The translations under genes were made by a program, and so were the position numbers. Shown one piece after another: positions 12,075-22,195 of a stretch of DNA of 64,000 nucleotides; position 1 is the stretch's first letter, and each line of letters opens with the position of its first letter. Origin of the DNA: Metopolophium dirhodum (taxonomy: Eukaryota; Arthropoda; Insecta; Hemiptera; Aphididae); assembly GCF_019925205.1 (NCBI RefSeq), contig NC_083565.1, forward strand, positions 36,174,241 through 36,238,240. Direction: 5' to 3'. The notes under the pieces are model-generated. The model searched no databases, was not told where the DNA came from, and worked only from the letters and a program-made list of their open reading frames with translations.

Positions 12075-12410
12075 TTATACCTCTAGACTCTTCTTTTCTC
12101 GCATTTCCTCTTTAATTGAATGTTTGGCACTACTTCTGCCAGTTTTTTCATTGTCAATCCACATTTCATTTTTAATTGAAAGTTTAGCACTACTTCTGCC
12201 AGTTTCTTCATTGTCAATCCACATTTCATTTTTAATTGAAAGTTTAGCACTACTTCTGCCAGTTTCTTCATTGTCAATCCACATTTCATTTTTAATTGAA
12301 AGTTTAGCACTACTTTCACCAAATTTGATGTTGTTAATTTTAAGACTCTTTATTGCCTGTTCTATCTTCTTGCGTAGTTATTTTGGCAGAAGTAACTTTG
12401 TCTTCGTGTT
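12075..12410 (-). pseudogene. Exon copy containing a 60-bp coding minisatellite
   Basis: On the minus strand the frame encodes three 20-residue repeats, each close to MWIDNEETGRSSAKLSIKNE, and ends in a MREKKSLEV tail. It is preceded by EQAIKSLKINNIKFGE and, after a one-base frameshift, by DKVTSAKITTQ. In DNA the 60-bp unit starts at 12,121, 12,181 and 12,241, with a partial fourth copy at 12,301. A sister copy with a single diverged repeat lies on the plus strand at 48,793-49,053 (MKNEMWIYNEATGRRSAKLS), so the sequence is a recurring exon or processed fragment. The protein family is not recognised. The frameshift and absence of any visible partner exon make it a pseudogene fragment, but repeat expansion in multiples of three suggests it was once coding. 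Confidence 0.6.
12121..12320. repeat. 60-bp minisatellite, ~3.3 units
   Basis: Exact 60-bp period marked by GCACTACTTCTGCCAGTTT; the units differ at a few positions. It lies inside the exon copy described for this region. Confidence 0.95.
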
Positions 12411-12778
12411 TTTGCGTTTATAATTGAAATTTTTGTTTTGTTAAAAGTCAAACTTAAAAAAGCAGAAAGATTAAGAAAAACAAATAGATACTTCTATATG
12501 CTAATTTAAATTTTATAATTATTTGGTTTTTTAAAGACGAAATAAATTAATATGGTAAAGAGCATACCTATTTAAGCATTTTGCATATTAATAGAGAATA
12601 CATGGAGCATAAATGTTTAAGGCATACCAATACGTCATATTGTATGCATTTTTTTAAGGTTTTTAAAGTAAAACTTCTTTCTTGAGGTGTGGGTGGAAAA
12701 AAAGGTTCTTGAATAAAGTATAGAGAACAAAGATATTAATGAGAAGGAAAGTATAGTTTTAGATATTCTTATCAGTTT

Positions 12779-12940
12779 TTAGGTTCTCAACAATGTATTG
12801 TGGCTCATCGACTTCACTTTCCTTCTCTTCAGTTTCTTTGTTATGTGTAGTTACTTCAAGAACCACGATTTGTGGCTTATCGATTTCACTTTCCTTCTCG
12901 TCTGTTTCTTTATTCTCTGTGTATCAAAGAGAGAGAACCC
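12779..12940 (-). pseudogene. Acidic exon copy with two SEVDEPQ-like repeats (minus copy)
   Basis: The minus-strand frame reads NKETDEKESEIDKPQ, VVLEVTTHNKETEEKESEVD, EPQYIVENLKTDKNI, then a stop. It contains two units of an acidic E/K-rich repeat. The plus-strand copy at 13,701-13,866 is homologous and also open, so both descend from one coding exon. No domain is recognised; the composition resembles acidic luminal or cytosolic linkers. No flanking exon or start is visible. Confidence 0.5.
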
Positions 12941-13125
12941 AGAAATTGATAAGAATATCTAAAAATATTTAATACATCAAGCAATATTTCCATCAATAAT
13001 TTTCTTACAATTATTAATAGTAGAATAATATGATACATTAATTAGTTTGTGTGAGAGTGTGAGCCCACCATTACACTTTGGGGAAGTACAACTTTTTTCA
13101 TAGGGCTCGTGAAATTATAAGTGAA

Positions 13126-13148
13126 TTAGAGAGAGAGAGAGAGAGAGA
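13126..13148. repeat. (GA)n microsatellite
   Basis: About eleven GA dinucleotides between the two inverted copies. Confidence 0.9.
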
Positions 13149-13700
13149 AAATAATCAATACAATAAAAATAAACGTGCACGCCGCTGCCACCGTGCATGA
13201 CTTTCAAAATAAATAAATAAACAAATGTTTCGTTTCATTTTTCCCGTCGTTTCATTTTAGTTGTGACTTTTTTTTCCACCCACACCTCAAGAAAGAAGTT
13301 TTACTTCAAAAACCTTAAAAAATGCATACAATATGACGTATCGGTATGCCCTGAACATTTATGCACCATGTATGCTCCATTAATATGTAAAATGCTTAAA
13401 TAGGGATGCACTTTACCATATTTATTTATTTCGTCATTAAAAAACCAAATAATTATAAAATTTAAATTAGCATGTAGGTATCTATTTTTCTTTCTTTATT
13501 CACTTATAATTTCACGGGCCCCAATACTTATAAAATAAGTTTTACTTGCCCAGAGTGTAATGTTGGGCTAACACTCTCACACAAACTAATCAATGTATCA
13601 TATTATTCTACTAGCTATTGTAATAAAAATATTGATAGAAATATTGATTAATATATTTAGATATATTTAGATATTTCCACCAGTTTCTTGGTTCTCACTC

Positions 13701-13866
13701 TTTGATAGACAGATAATAAGGAAAGTGAAGTCGACCAGCCACAACCCGTGGTTCTTGAAAAAATTATTGAAAACAAAGATTCTGATGATAAGGGAAGTGA
13801 AGTCGATGAGCCACAACCCATCGAGAACCAGAAGAAACTGATAAGAACATCTAAAAATAAACTTTC
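13701..13866 (+). pseudogene. Acidic exon copy with two SEVDEPQ-like repeats (plus copy)
   Basis: The open frame encodes DNKESEVDQPQPVVLEKIIE, then NKDSDDKGSEVDEPQPIENQ and KKLIRTSKNK. It is homologous to the minus copy at 12,779-12,940, with substitutions and one small length change. The frame survives in both copies, which points to former (or possibly current) coding use. No splice sites or partner exons were established. Confidence 0.5.
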
Positions 13867-13919
13867 ATTCTCATTAGTATCATTGTTCTCTATACTTTTT
13901 TTGAGGTACTGTGATCTGT

Positions 13920-13933
13920 GGGGGGGGGGGGGG
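13920..13933. repeat. G homopolymer (14)
   Basis: Uninterrupted run of G; such runs are error-prone in assemblies. Confidence 0.9.
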
Positions 13934-14974
13934 CAATGTCAAACTAAAACGTAATACTTAAAAACAAAATGAGAGACATACTATTATGATTATTATTATT
14001 TATGTATATAATAATATATAATACTATAAACTACTGTTATATAAGTCTACTAATTTTTTTTTTTTTGTTTTTTGATCATGAAGCCCGGCAACTAAGTCCA
14101 TTAGTTTGTTTGTAGGGGAGAAATTGTAAGCTTGTAAACATTTAAGTTAAACACAACGGCGCTTTGGGCTTCTCCGGATATGTACGCTACGGGGAACGGT
14201 GCTTGGGCAGTGTGCCACTCAACTTACCATCAGAAAACAGAGGACTGATATTCTACATATAAATTACCTATACGCTACGCCTGTAAACGGTGTGTCACGT
14301 GATAAGTATTATAATTTATTATATTGTAGTTGTCGATTTCGTGTTCGTACAGACTTTCAGAGGCTGTAAACATCGCAGTAACTTTGGGATTTCTAGTGAC
14401 TTACGGACTCCAGGTAACTGACACCGAGGACCTAGTGTGGCAATGGCTGAAAAGAAAGACCGAGACAAAAGTTTTTCTGAGAACTGAATAAAAAAAAACA
14501 AAAACAGTCTAGCAACGGCACTGATTTCAAGGGGACGTAAGATCTGAAAAAAACTAGACGAAATAAATAAACATGCTTTAAAGAAGGCGCAAAGAATAAA
14601 GAAAGAATTTAATATGAAATAGTGTTATATAAACAGAGAAATTTCTATTGAAACTGCAATAAAAAGTTTCATAAATTATTTTTCGATTAACAAAATAAAC
14701 GTACATTGCAGAAGGTGCAAAGAATGCGAGCATGTTAAGTGAATGTGTGAACTAGATACTTGACGACTTGAAGTAGGTATATCGTTTCGTGTGTGTTATC
14801 GCACATCTTATTTATGGACAAACAAATTATCGATAATTTATCGATATAAGTTCGAGTTTGATCGTGACAAGTTGATGAGTAAATTATTAATGTATGTCTT
14901 ATGGTTTTACGTGTGATTGCAGTAATTATCGCGACTGAGATACCCGACGTCGGGCCAATGATTTCCCTCGTTGG
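13934..14974. other. Gene-free stretch with possible exon scraps
   Basis: AT-rich, with a GC-richer patch at 14,150-14,460. A short open piece AMAEKKDRDKSFSEN lies at ~14,440-14,486 before a stop. It could be another exon fragment of the same decayed family, but this rests on proximity alone. Confidence 0.35.
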
Positions 14975-15351
14975 CTCAGTTGGTTTTTTTGGTACTTGGA
15001 CTCATTGTAAACGCAGCATTAGAAACTTTGTGGTACAGGAACCCTAAAAGTGAGGAAGAATACGAAGACATCAAAAGTATGAAAGGCTATGATGTATCAT
15101 AAAACGGTGATTCAACTTGAACCAGACCATTTCAATGATTTGATTAATATGTCATATCATAAAAAAAAATTGGGCCAACTTGATGATGGTTTGGTGGATA
15201 TATATCAAAGATTTCAAGAAATTGATGAATTAGATGCATTTTTTATGCATATGATATTAGCGAATTGTTTTGTTCAAGAACAATGGAAATCTTAATGATC
15301 TTTCAACACAATATAAAAAAGTTTTGGAGTGTGACAATTCACAAAGTTAGT
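14975..15351 (+). pseudogene. Membrane-segment plus acidic tail plus TPR-like exon fragments
   Basis: One frame at 14,975-15,102 encodes a hydrophobic segment (LAQLVFLVLGLIVNAALETL) followed by WYRNPKSEEEYEDIKSMKGY and a stop. A second frame starting at 15,089 encodes 68 residues with a helical TPR-like look (KTVIQLEPDHFNDLI, LGQLDDGLVDIYQRF, FFMHMILANCFVQEQW). After one more frame change it continues NLNDLSTQYKKVLECDNSQ (~15,290-15,348). Type II membrane anchor, acidic linker and TPR is the architecture of junctin/aspartyl beta-hydroxylase-like proteins, but I cannot confirm that identity. Stops and frameshifts make it a pseudogene. The end of this block (~15,255 on) recurs at 49,190 on the other side of the satellite array. 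Confidence 0.45.
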
Positions 15352-16740
15352 ACCTAACTTAGGTATTTTTGACCACCAATTATACCAAATTTTCAATGGA
15401 ATTATACTCAGAAAAAAACATTTTGATCATGTACATACATATAAAAAAAAGGATATATTCTGATCTTGTTTTTTTTTATGAAACAAAAACAATATTTAAC
15501 ACATTGGGGTTATTAAAAAATTGCAAATTTAATTAAAATTCTTCAAAAACCTCGTTTTTTCTTAACACAACATTTAAATAATTCATGTATGATATAATAA
15601 TTATAAAAAGAAACAATTTAATGTATTGATAATGATTTTATATTAATTAACATTGTGACACAAATTACTATTTTTGTAGCAGACATTCTGTACTTTTTTT
15701 TATCAACTCATTTTTGCGTCATTTTTGATTCTCTTTTTATTTACATTTAAACATTTACATTATACCTAATCAGTTAAAATAATGGCTTAAGTAAGATAAC
15801 TATTATTTGATTGGTAAATTATTTTAAAATTCATAATTTAGATAATATTAATTATACACACTTATTTAACAACTACTTGTTAAAACATCCCTTACCACGT
15901 TTTTGATTACATTTTTTTGACTGTTAATACACAGTTTATTGTATAACTCTATTGAATGTAGATATATCAATATATATAAATTATAAATATTTTTCAACCA
16001 CATACAAACATTTACAACTAAACAATTATATTGGAGCTCATGGGTTTTAATGCAATATTATTTCAAATATTATACATTTATGAGCTTACAAACCACGCCA
16101 GGGGCTCATACATATGCATTTATTAAATAATATATAAGACCACAGCTAACAAGATCATCTATTAGTTGAATGTTATATATGTATAAACAATTAACATACG
16201 CAATAATGTAAATGAATATTATGTTTTTTTTCTTTTTTTCTTTAATAAATTTTGAACAAATGTGGTAGAAGAGAACAAATAGCAGTTATACAAGTTTAGG
16301 TACACGGTTAATATAAGGTTAATTATTAAAAAAATTTAATAATAAAATAAAATTTCAAACATTTTTATTCATAAATACTAACGTTAAATATAGTTGAATT
16401 AAACACTTTAATTAATAATTCACAACCAAATCAAATCATACATAAATAATGCTCAATTAAATAAACATATAACAATTATACCGTTAATAGTACTTTTGAA
16501 AAAAACAACATAACAAGCATACAATTGTTTTTCCTTCATAGAATAATTGCAACCATAATAAAATTAAATGGAAATTTCCAAGATTAAAAAATACAAATTA
16601 GTAACAAAGAAATTAAATTATCACACCTTAAAAGTATGAAGGTAAACAATCTGTTGTTACAACGACTTTTGTATAACATTACAACAATAACAAAAATATG
16701 TTGAATCTCAAATGACAAGATGCTAGGGTGACCATCGATC
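15255..16740 (+). repeat. Left flank repeat of the satellite array (sister of 49,190-50,870)
   Basis: This ~1.5-kb segment is collinear with 49,190-50,870. It starts at AATTGTTTTGTTCAAGAACA and passes through GATCTTTCAACACAATATAA, CAAATTTTCAATGGAATT, CCACGCCAGGGGCTCATA, AAATGTGGTAGAAGAGAACA and CTGTTGTTACAACGACTTTT, to GCTAGGGTGACCATCGATCA. Both copies then run into a satellite unit. They differ by many substitutions and small indels, so the duplication is not recent. No gene is visible beyond the TPR-like piece at its left end. Confidence 0.85.
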
Positions 16741-17451
16741 AAAACTTTATATGTAAATGTAGATAAAAATTAATTAAGGAGATTCCAGTATGTACGTCAC
16801 TGACGTAAATAGGCACTTCTAGCCCACAAAGCTGCAACAAAATAGAACTCTTAGAAATTGACATAGCCACAATTAAAATACGTATGAGATCATTTTTATA
16901 AATGTGCATATTATGAATCCTGGTAAAAATAACCATTTACAAAACATGTAAGCTAATTAATGAAATGAACCAGCAAGACTACAACCATGGGCTACTCATA
17001 TGATGTATATTTACACGAAAATTATAAGTTCATAACATTTTATAAGTTACAAAAATAATCGTATATTTGGAACAATTAGTTTAGAATGTTGACAATCTTT
17101 AACCACGAAAACTTAATTTTGAACTATCAAGAGCGTGGCAGGGTGGTGGGTTAACATCACCGGTATGTACGTCATAGACGACACAATTAAAGCTAAAAAG
17201 CTGCATTCCTTTATCTTTTTGTAAATGCACTTTGTCTATTTTACGCGGTTGCAGATAGAGATTATTATAAATTAACCGTACACACTTTATACCAGTTTAA
17301 TAAAACCTATTGATCCGTCTATATGTGTTCCAACTTTATCGGTGTTCAAAGATTAAGAACGATAAAGTAGCATGATGGACGAAAAATGTAGATGTATTCA
17401 AGAAGGATTTCATTTAAATACCAATAAACAAAAAGTCAGCATTAAAAATTG

Positions 17452-18240
17452 TTTAATTTATTATTTAAAATAAAACGGTTGACAAAAATGTGGAGAAAAA
17501 TTAGCTAAGGACTTTTCAGTAAGTACCTCACTGTCGAGGCACTTAAAGCCCAAAAGCTTCATTCCTATAGAACTGACTGAACCAAACACTGAAAAAAAAG
17601 AAAGTTAAGATACCGACATAGCCACAATAGAAATACGTATGAGATCATTTTTATGTATTGTGCATAACAATATTTTGTTGTACGATTATGCATGTGCATA
17701 TTATGAATCCTGGTAAAAATAACCATTTACAAAACATGTAAGCTAATTAATGAAATGAACCAGCAAGACTACAACCATGGGCTACTCTTATGATGTATAT
17801 TTACAAGAAAGTTATAAGTTCATAACGTTTTATAAGTTACAAAAATAATCGTATATTTGGAACAATTAGTTTAGAATGTTGACAATCTTTAACCACGAAA
17901 ACTTAATTTTGAACTATCAAGAACGAGGCATTTTGGTGGGTTAACATCGCCGGTATGTACGTCATAGACGACACAATTAAAGCTAAAAAGCTGCATTCCT
18001 TTATCTTTTTGTAAATGCACTTTGTCTATTTTACGCGGTTGCAGATTGAGATTATTATAAATTAACCGTACACACTTTATACCAGTTTAATAAAACCTAT
18101 TGATCCGTCTAAATGTGCTCCAACTTTATCGTGTTCAAAGATTAAGAACGATAAAGTAGCATGATGGACGAAAAATGTAGATGTATTCAAGAAGGATTTC
18201 ATTTAAATACCAATAAACAAAAAGTCAGCATTAAAAATTT
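17452..18240 (+). repeat. Representative monomer (second unit)
   Basis: One 789-bp period in this register. It lacks the 69-codon minus frame because of the changed stretch GAAAAAAAAGAAAGTTAAGA near 17,591. It is intermediate between the diverged first unit and the homogeneous interior. Confidence 0.8.
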
Positions 18241-19038
18241 TTTAATTTATTATTTAAAATAAAACGGTTGACAAAAATGTGGAGAAAAATTAGCTAAGGA
18301 CTTTTCAGTAAGTACCTCACTGACGAGGCACTTAAAGCCCAAAAGCTTCATTCCTATAGAACTGACTGAACCAAACACTGAAAAAATAGAAAGTTTAGAA
18401 AGCGACATAGCCATAATAGAAATACGTATGAGATCATTTTTATGTATTGTGCATAACAATATTTTGTTGTACGATTATGCATGTGCATATTATGAATCCT
18501 GGTAAAAATAACCATTTACAAAACATGTAAGCTAATTAATGAAATGAACCAGCGGAACTACAACCATGGGCTACTCGTATGATGTATATTTACACGAAAA
18601 TTATAAGTTCATAACATTTTATAAGTTACAAAAATAATCGAATATTTGGAACAATTAGTTTAGAATGTTGACAATCTTTAACCACGAAAACTTAATTTTG
18701 AACTATCAAGAACGTGGCATTTTGGTGGGTTAACATCGCCGGTATGTACGTCATAGACGACACAATTAAAGCTAAAAAGCTGCATTCATTTATCTTTTTG
18801 TAAATGCACTTTGTCTATTTTACGCGGTTGCAGATTGACATTATTATAAATTAACCGTACGCACTTTATACCAGTTTAATAAAACCTATTGATCCGTCTA
18901 AATGTGTTCCAACTTTATCGTGTTCAAAGATTAAGAACGATAAAGTAGCATGATGGACGAAAAATGTAGATGTATTCAAGAAGGATTTCATTTAAATACC
19001 AATAAACAAAAAGTCAGCATTAAAATTTTTTTAATTTA

Positions 19039-22000
19039 TTATTTAAAATAAAACGGTTGACAAAAATGTGGAGAAAAATTAGCTAAGGACTTTTCAGTAA
19101 GTACCTCACTGACGAGGCACTTAAAGCCCAAAAGCTTCATTCCTATAGAACTGACTGAACCAAACACTGAAAAAATAGAAAGTTTAGAAAGCGACATAGC
19201 CATAATAGAAATACGTATGAGATCATTTTTATGTATTGTGCATAACAATATTTTGTTGTACGATTATGCATGTGCATATTATGAATCCTGGTAAAAATAA
19301 CCATTTACAAAACATGTAAGCTAATTAATGAAATGAACCAGCAAGACTACAACCATGGGCTACTCTTATGATGTATATTTACAAGAAAGTTATAAGTTCA
19401 TAACGTTTTATAAGTTACAAAAATAATCGTATATTTGGAACAATTAGTTTAGAATGTTGACAATCTTTAACCACGAAAACTTAATTTTGAACTATCAAGA
19501 ACGTGGCATTTTGGTGGGTTAACATCGCCGGTATGTACGTCATAGACGACACAATTAAAGCTAAAAAGCTGCATTCCTTTATCTTTTTGTAAATGCACTT
19601 TGTCTATTTTACGCGGTTGCAGATTGAGATTATTATAAATTAACCGTACACACTTTATACCAGTTTAATAAAACCTATTGATCCGTCTAAATGTGCTCCA
19701 ACTTTATCGTGTTCAAAGATTAAGAACGATAAAGTAGCATGATGGACGAAAAATGTAGATGTATTCAAGAAGGATTTCATTTAAATACTAATAAACAAAA
19801 AGTCAGCATTAAAAATTTTTTAATTTATTATTTAAAATAAAACGGTTGACAAAAATGTGGAGAAAAATTAGCTAAGGACTTTTCAGTAAGTACCTCACTG
19901 ACAAGGCACTTAAAGCCCGAAAGCTTCATTCCTATAGAACTAGCTGAATCAAACACCGAAAAAATAGAAAATTTAGAAAGCGACATAGCCACAATAGAAA
20001 TACGTATGAGATCATTTTTATGTATTGTGCATAACAATATTTTGTTGTACGATTATTCATGTGCATATTATGAATCCTGGTAAAAATAACCATTTACAAA
20101 ACATGTAAGCTAATTAATGAAATGAACTAGCAAGACTACAACCATGGGCTACTCATATGATGTATATATACACGAAAATTATAAGTTCATAACATTTTAT
20201 AAGTTACAAAAATAATCGTATATTTGGAACAATTAGTTTAGAATGTTGACAATCTTTAACCACGAAAACTTAATTTTGAACTGTCAAGAACGTGGCAGGG
20301 TGGTGGGTTAACATCACCGGTATGTACGTCATAGACGACACAATTAAAGCTAAAAAGCTGCATTCCTTTATCTTTTTGTAAATGCACTTTGTCTATTTTA
20401 CGCGGTTGCAGATAGAGATTATTATAAATTAACCGTAAACACTTTATACCAGTTTAATAAAACCTATTGATCCGTCTAAATGTGTTCCAACTTTATCGTG
20501 TTCAAAGATTAAGAACGATAAAGTAGCATGATGGACGAAAAATGTAGATGTATTCAAGAAGGATTTCATTTAAATACCAATAAACAATAAGTCAGCATTA
20601 AAATTTTTTTAATTTATTATTTAAAATAAAACGGTTGACAAAAATGTGGAGAAAAATTAGCTAAGGACTTTTCAGTAAGTACCTCACTGACGAGGCACTT
20701 AAAGCCCAAAAGCTTCATTCCTATAGAACTGACTGAACCAAACACTGAAAAAATAGAAAGTTTAGAAAGCGACATAGCCATAATAGAAATACGTATGAGA
20801 TCATTTTTATGTATTGTGCATAACAATATTTTGTTGTACGATTATGCATGTGCATATTATGAATCCTGGTAAAAATAACCATTTACAAAACATGTAAGCT
20901 AATTAATGAAATGAACCAGCAAGACTACAACCATGGGCTACTCTTATGATGTATATTTACAAGAAAGTTATAAGTTCATAACGTTTTATAAGTTACAAAA
21001 ATAATCGTATATTTGGAACAATTAGTTTAGAATGTTGACAATCTTTAACCACGAAAACTTAATTTTGAACTATCAAGAACGTGGCATTTTGGTGGGTTAA
21101 CATCGCCGGTATGTACGTCATAGACGACACAATTAAAGCTAAAAAGCTGCATTCCTTTATCTTTTTGTAAATGCACTTTGTCTATTTTACGCGGTTGCAG
21201 ATTGAGATTATTATAAATTAACCGTACACACTTTATACCAGTTTAATAAAACCTATTGATCCGTCTAAATGTGCTCCAACTTTATCGTGTTCAAAGATTA
21301 AGAACGATAAAGTAGCATGATGGACGAAAAATGTAGATGTATTCAAGAAGGATTTCATTTAAATACTAATAAACAAAAAGTCAGCATTAAAAATTTTTTA
21401 ATTTATTATTTAAAATAAAACGGTTGACAAAAATGTGGAGAAAAATTAGCTAAGGACTTTTCAGTAAGTACCTCACTGACAAGGCACTTAAAGCCCGAAA
21501 GCTTCATTCCTATAGAACTAGCTGAATCAAACACCGAAAAAATAGAAAATTTAGAAAGCGACATAGCCACAATAGAAATACGTATGAGATCATTTTTATG
21601 TATTGTGCATAACAATATTTTTGTTGTACGATTATTCATGTGCATATTATGAATCCTGGTAAAAATAACCATTTACAAAACATGTAAGCTAATTAATGAA
21701 ATGAACTAGCAAGACTACAACCATGGGCTACTCATATGATGTATATATACACGAAAATTATAAGTTCATAACATTTTATAAGTTACAAAAATAATCGTAT
21801 ATTTGGAACAATTAGTTTAGAATGTTGACAATCTTTAACCACGAAAACTTAATTTTGAACTGTCAAGAACGTGGCAGGGTGGTGGGTTAACATCACCGGT
21901 ATGTACGTCATAGACGACACAATTAAAGCTAAAAAGCTGCATTCCTTTATCTTTTTGTAAATGCACTTTGTCTATTTTACGCGGTTGCAGATAGAGAATA

Positions 22001-22195
22001 TTATAAATTAACCGTAAACACTTTATACCAGTTTAATAAAACCTATTGATCCGTCTAAATGTGTTCCAACTTTATCGTGTTCAAAGATAAAGAACGATAA
22101 AGTAGCATGATGGACGAAAAATGTAGATGTATTCAAGATAGATTTCATTGAAATACCAATAAACAAAAAGTCAGCATTAAAAATTTTTTAATTTT
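19039..22195 (+). repeat. Higher-order block: two near-identical 1,578-bp dimers
   Basis: The monomer pair at 19,039/19,828 repeats as 20,617/21,406. The first members share the variant encoding SLSKLSIFSVFGSVSS on the minus strand; the second members share SKFSIFSVFDSASSIGMKLS and the rare TGCATG-to-TTCATG change. This is a recent two-monomer duplication. Confidence 0.85.

Larger units (their letters stand above)
12480..13911. repeat. Inverted, circularly permuted duplication (~640-bp unit)
   Basis: Left copy (12,480-13,124) has order A-B-C: A = TAATATGGTAAAG...GTGTGGGTGGAAA, B = acidic exon, C = GTTTGTGTGAGAGTGTGAG...CACGAGCCC. The right copy (~13,268-13,911) is inverted; read on the minus strand its order is B-C-A. 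Matching pairs include CCACCCACACCTCAAGAAAG (13,278) with its complement at ~12,683, and the phrase around TTATAATTTCACGGGCCC (13,504) with ~13,103-13,122. Permuted order is what one expects if a tandem (ABCABC) source was cut at a different point and inverted. A (GA)n tract and a GC-rich patch lie between the copies. Confidence 0.75.

Noticed and set aside
12083..12423. Other-frame readings of the 60-bp repeat (both strands) as proteins
   Set aside because: They are open only because the 60-bp unit is a multiple of three; the MWIDNEETGR frame is supported by the paralog at 48.8 kb.
14319..14501. 60-codon minus frame
   Set aside because: Likely a shadow of chance open sequence; no domain or conservation seen.
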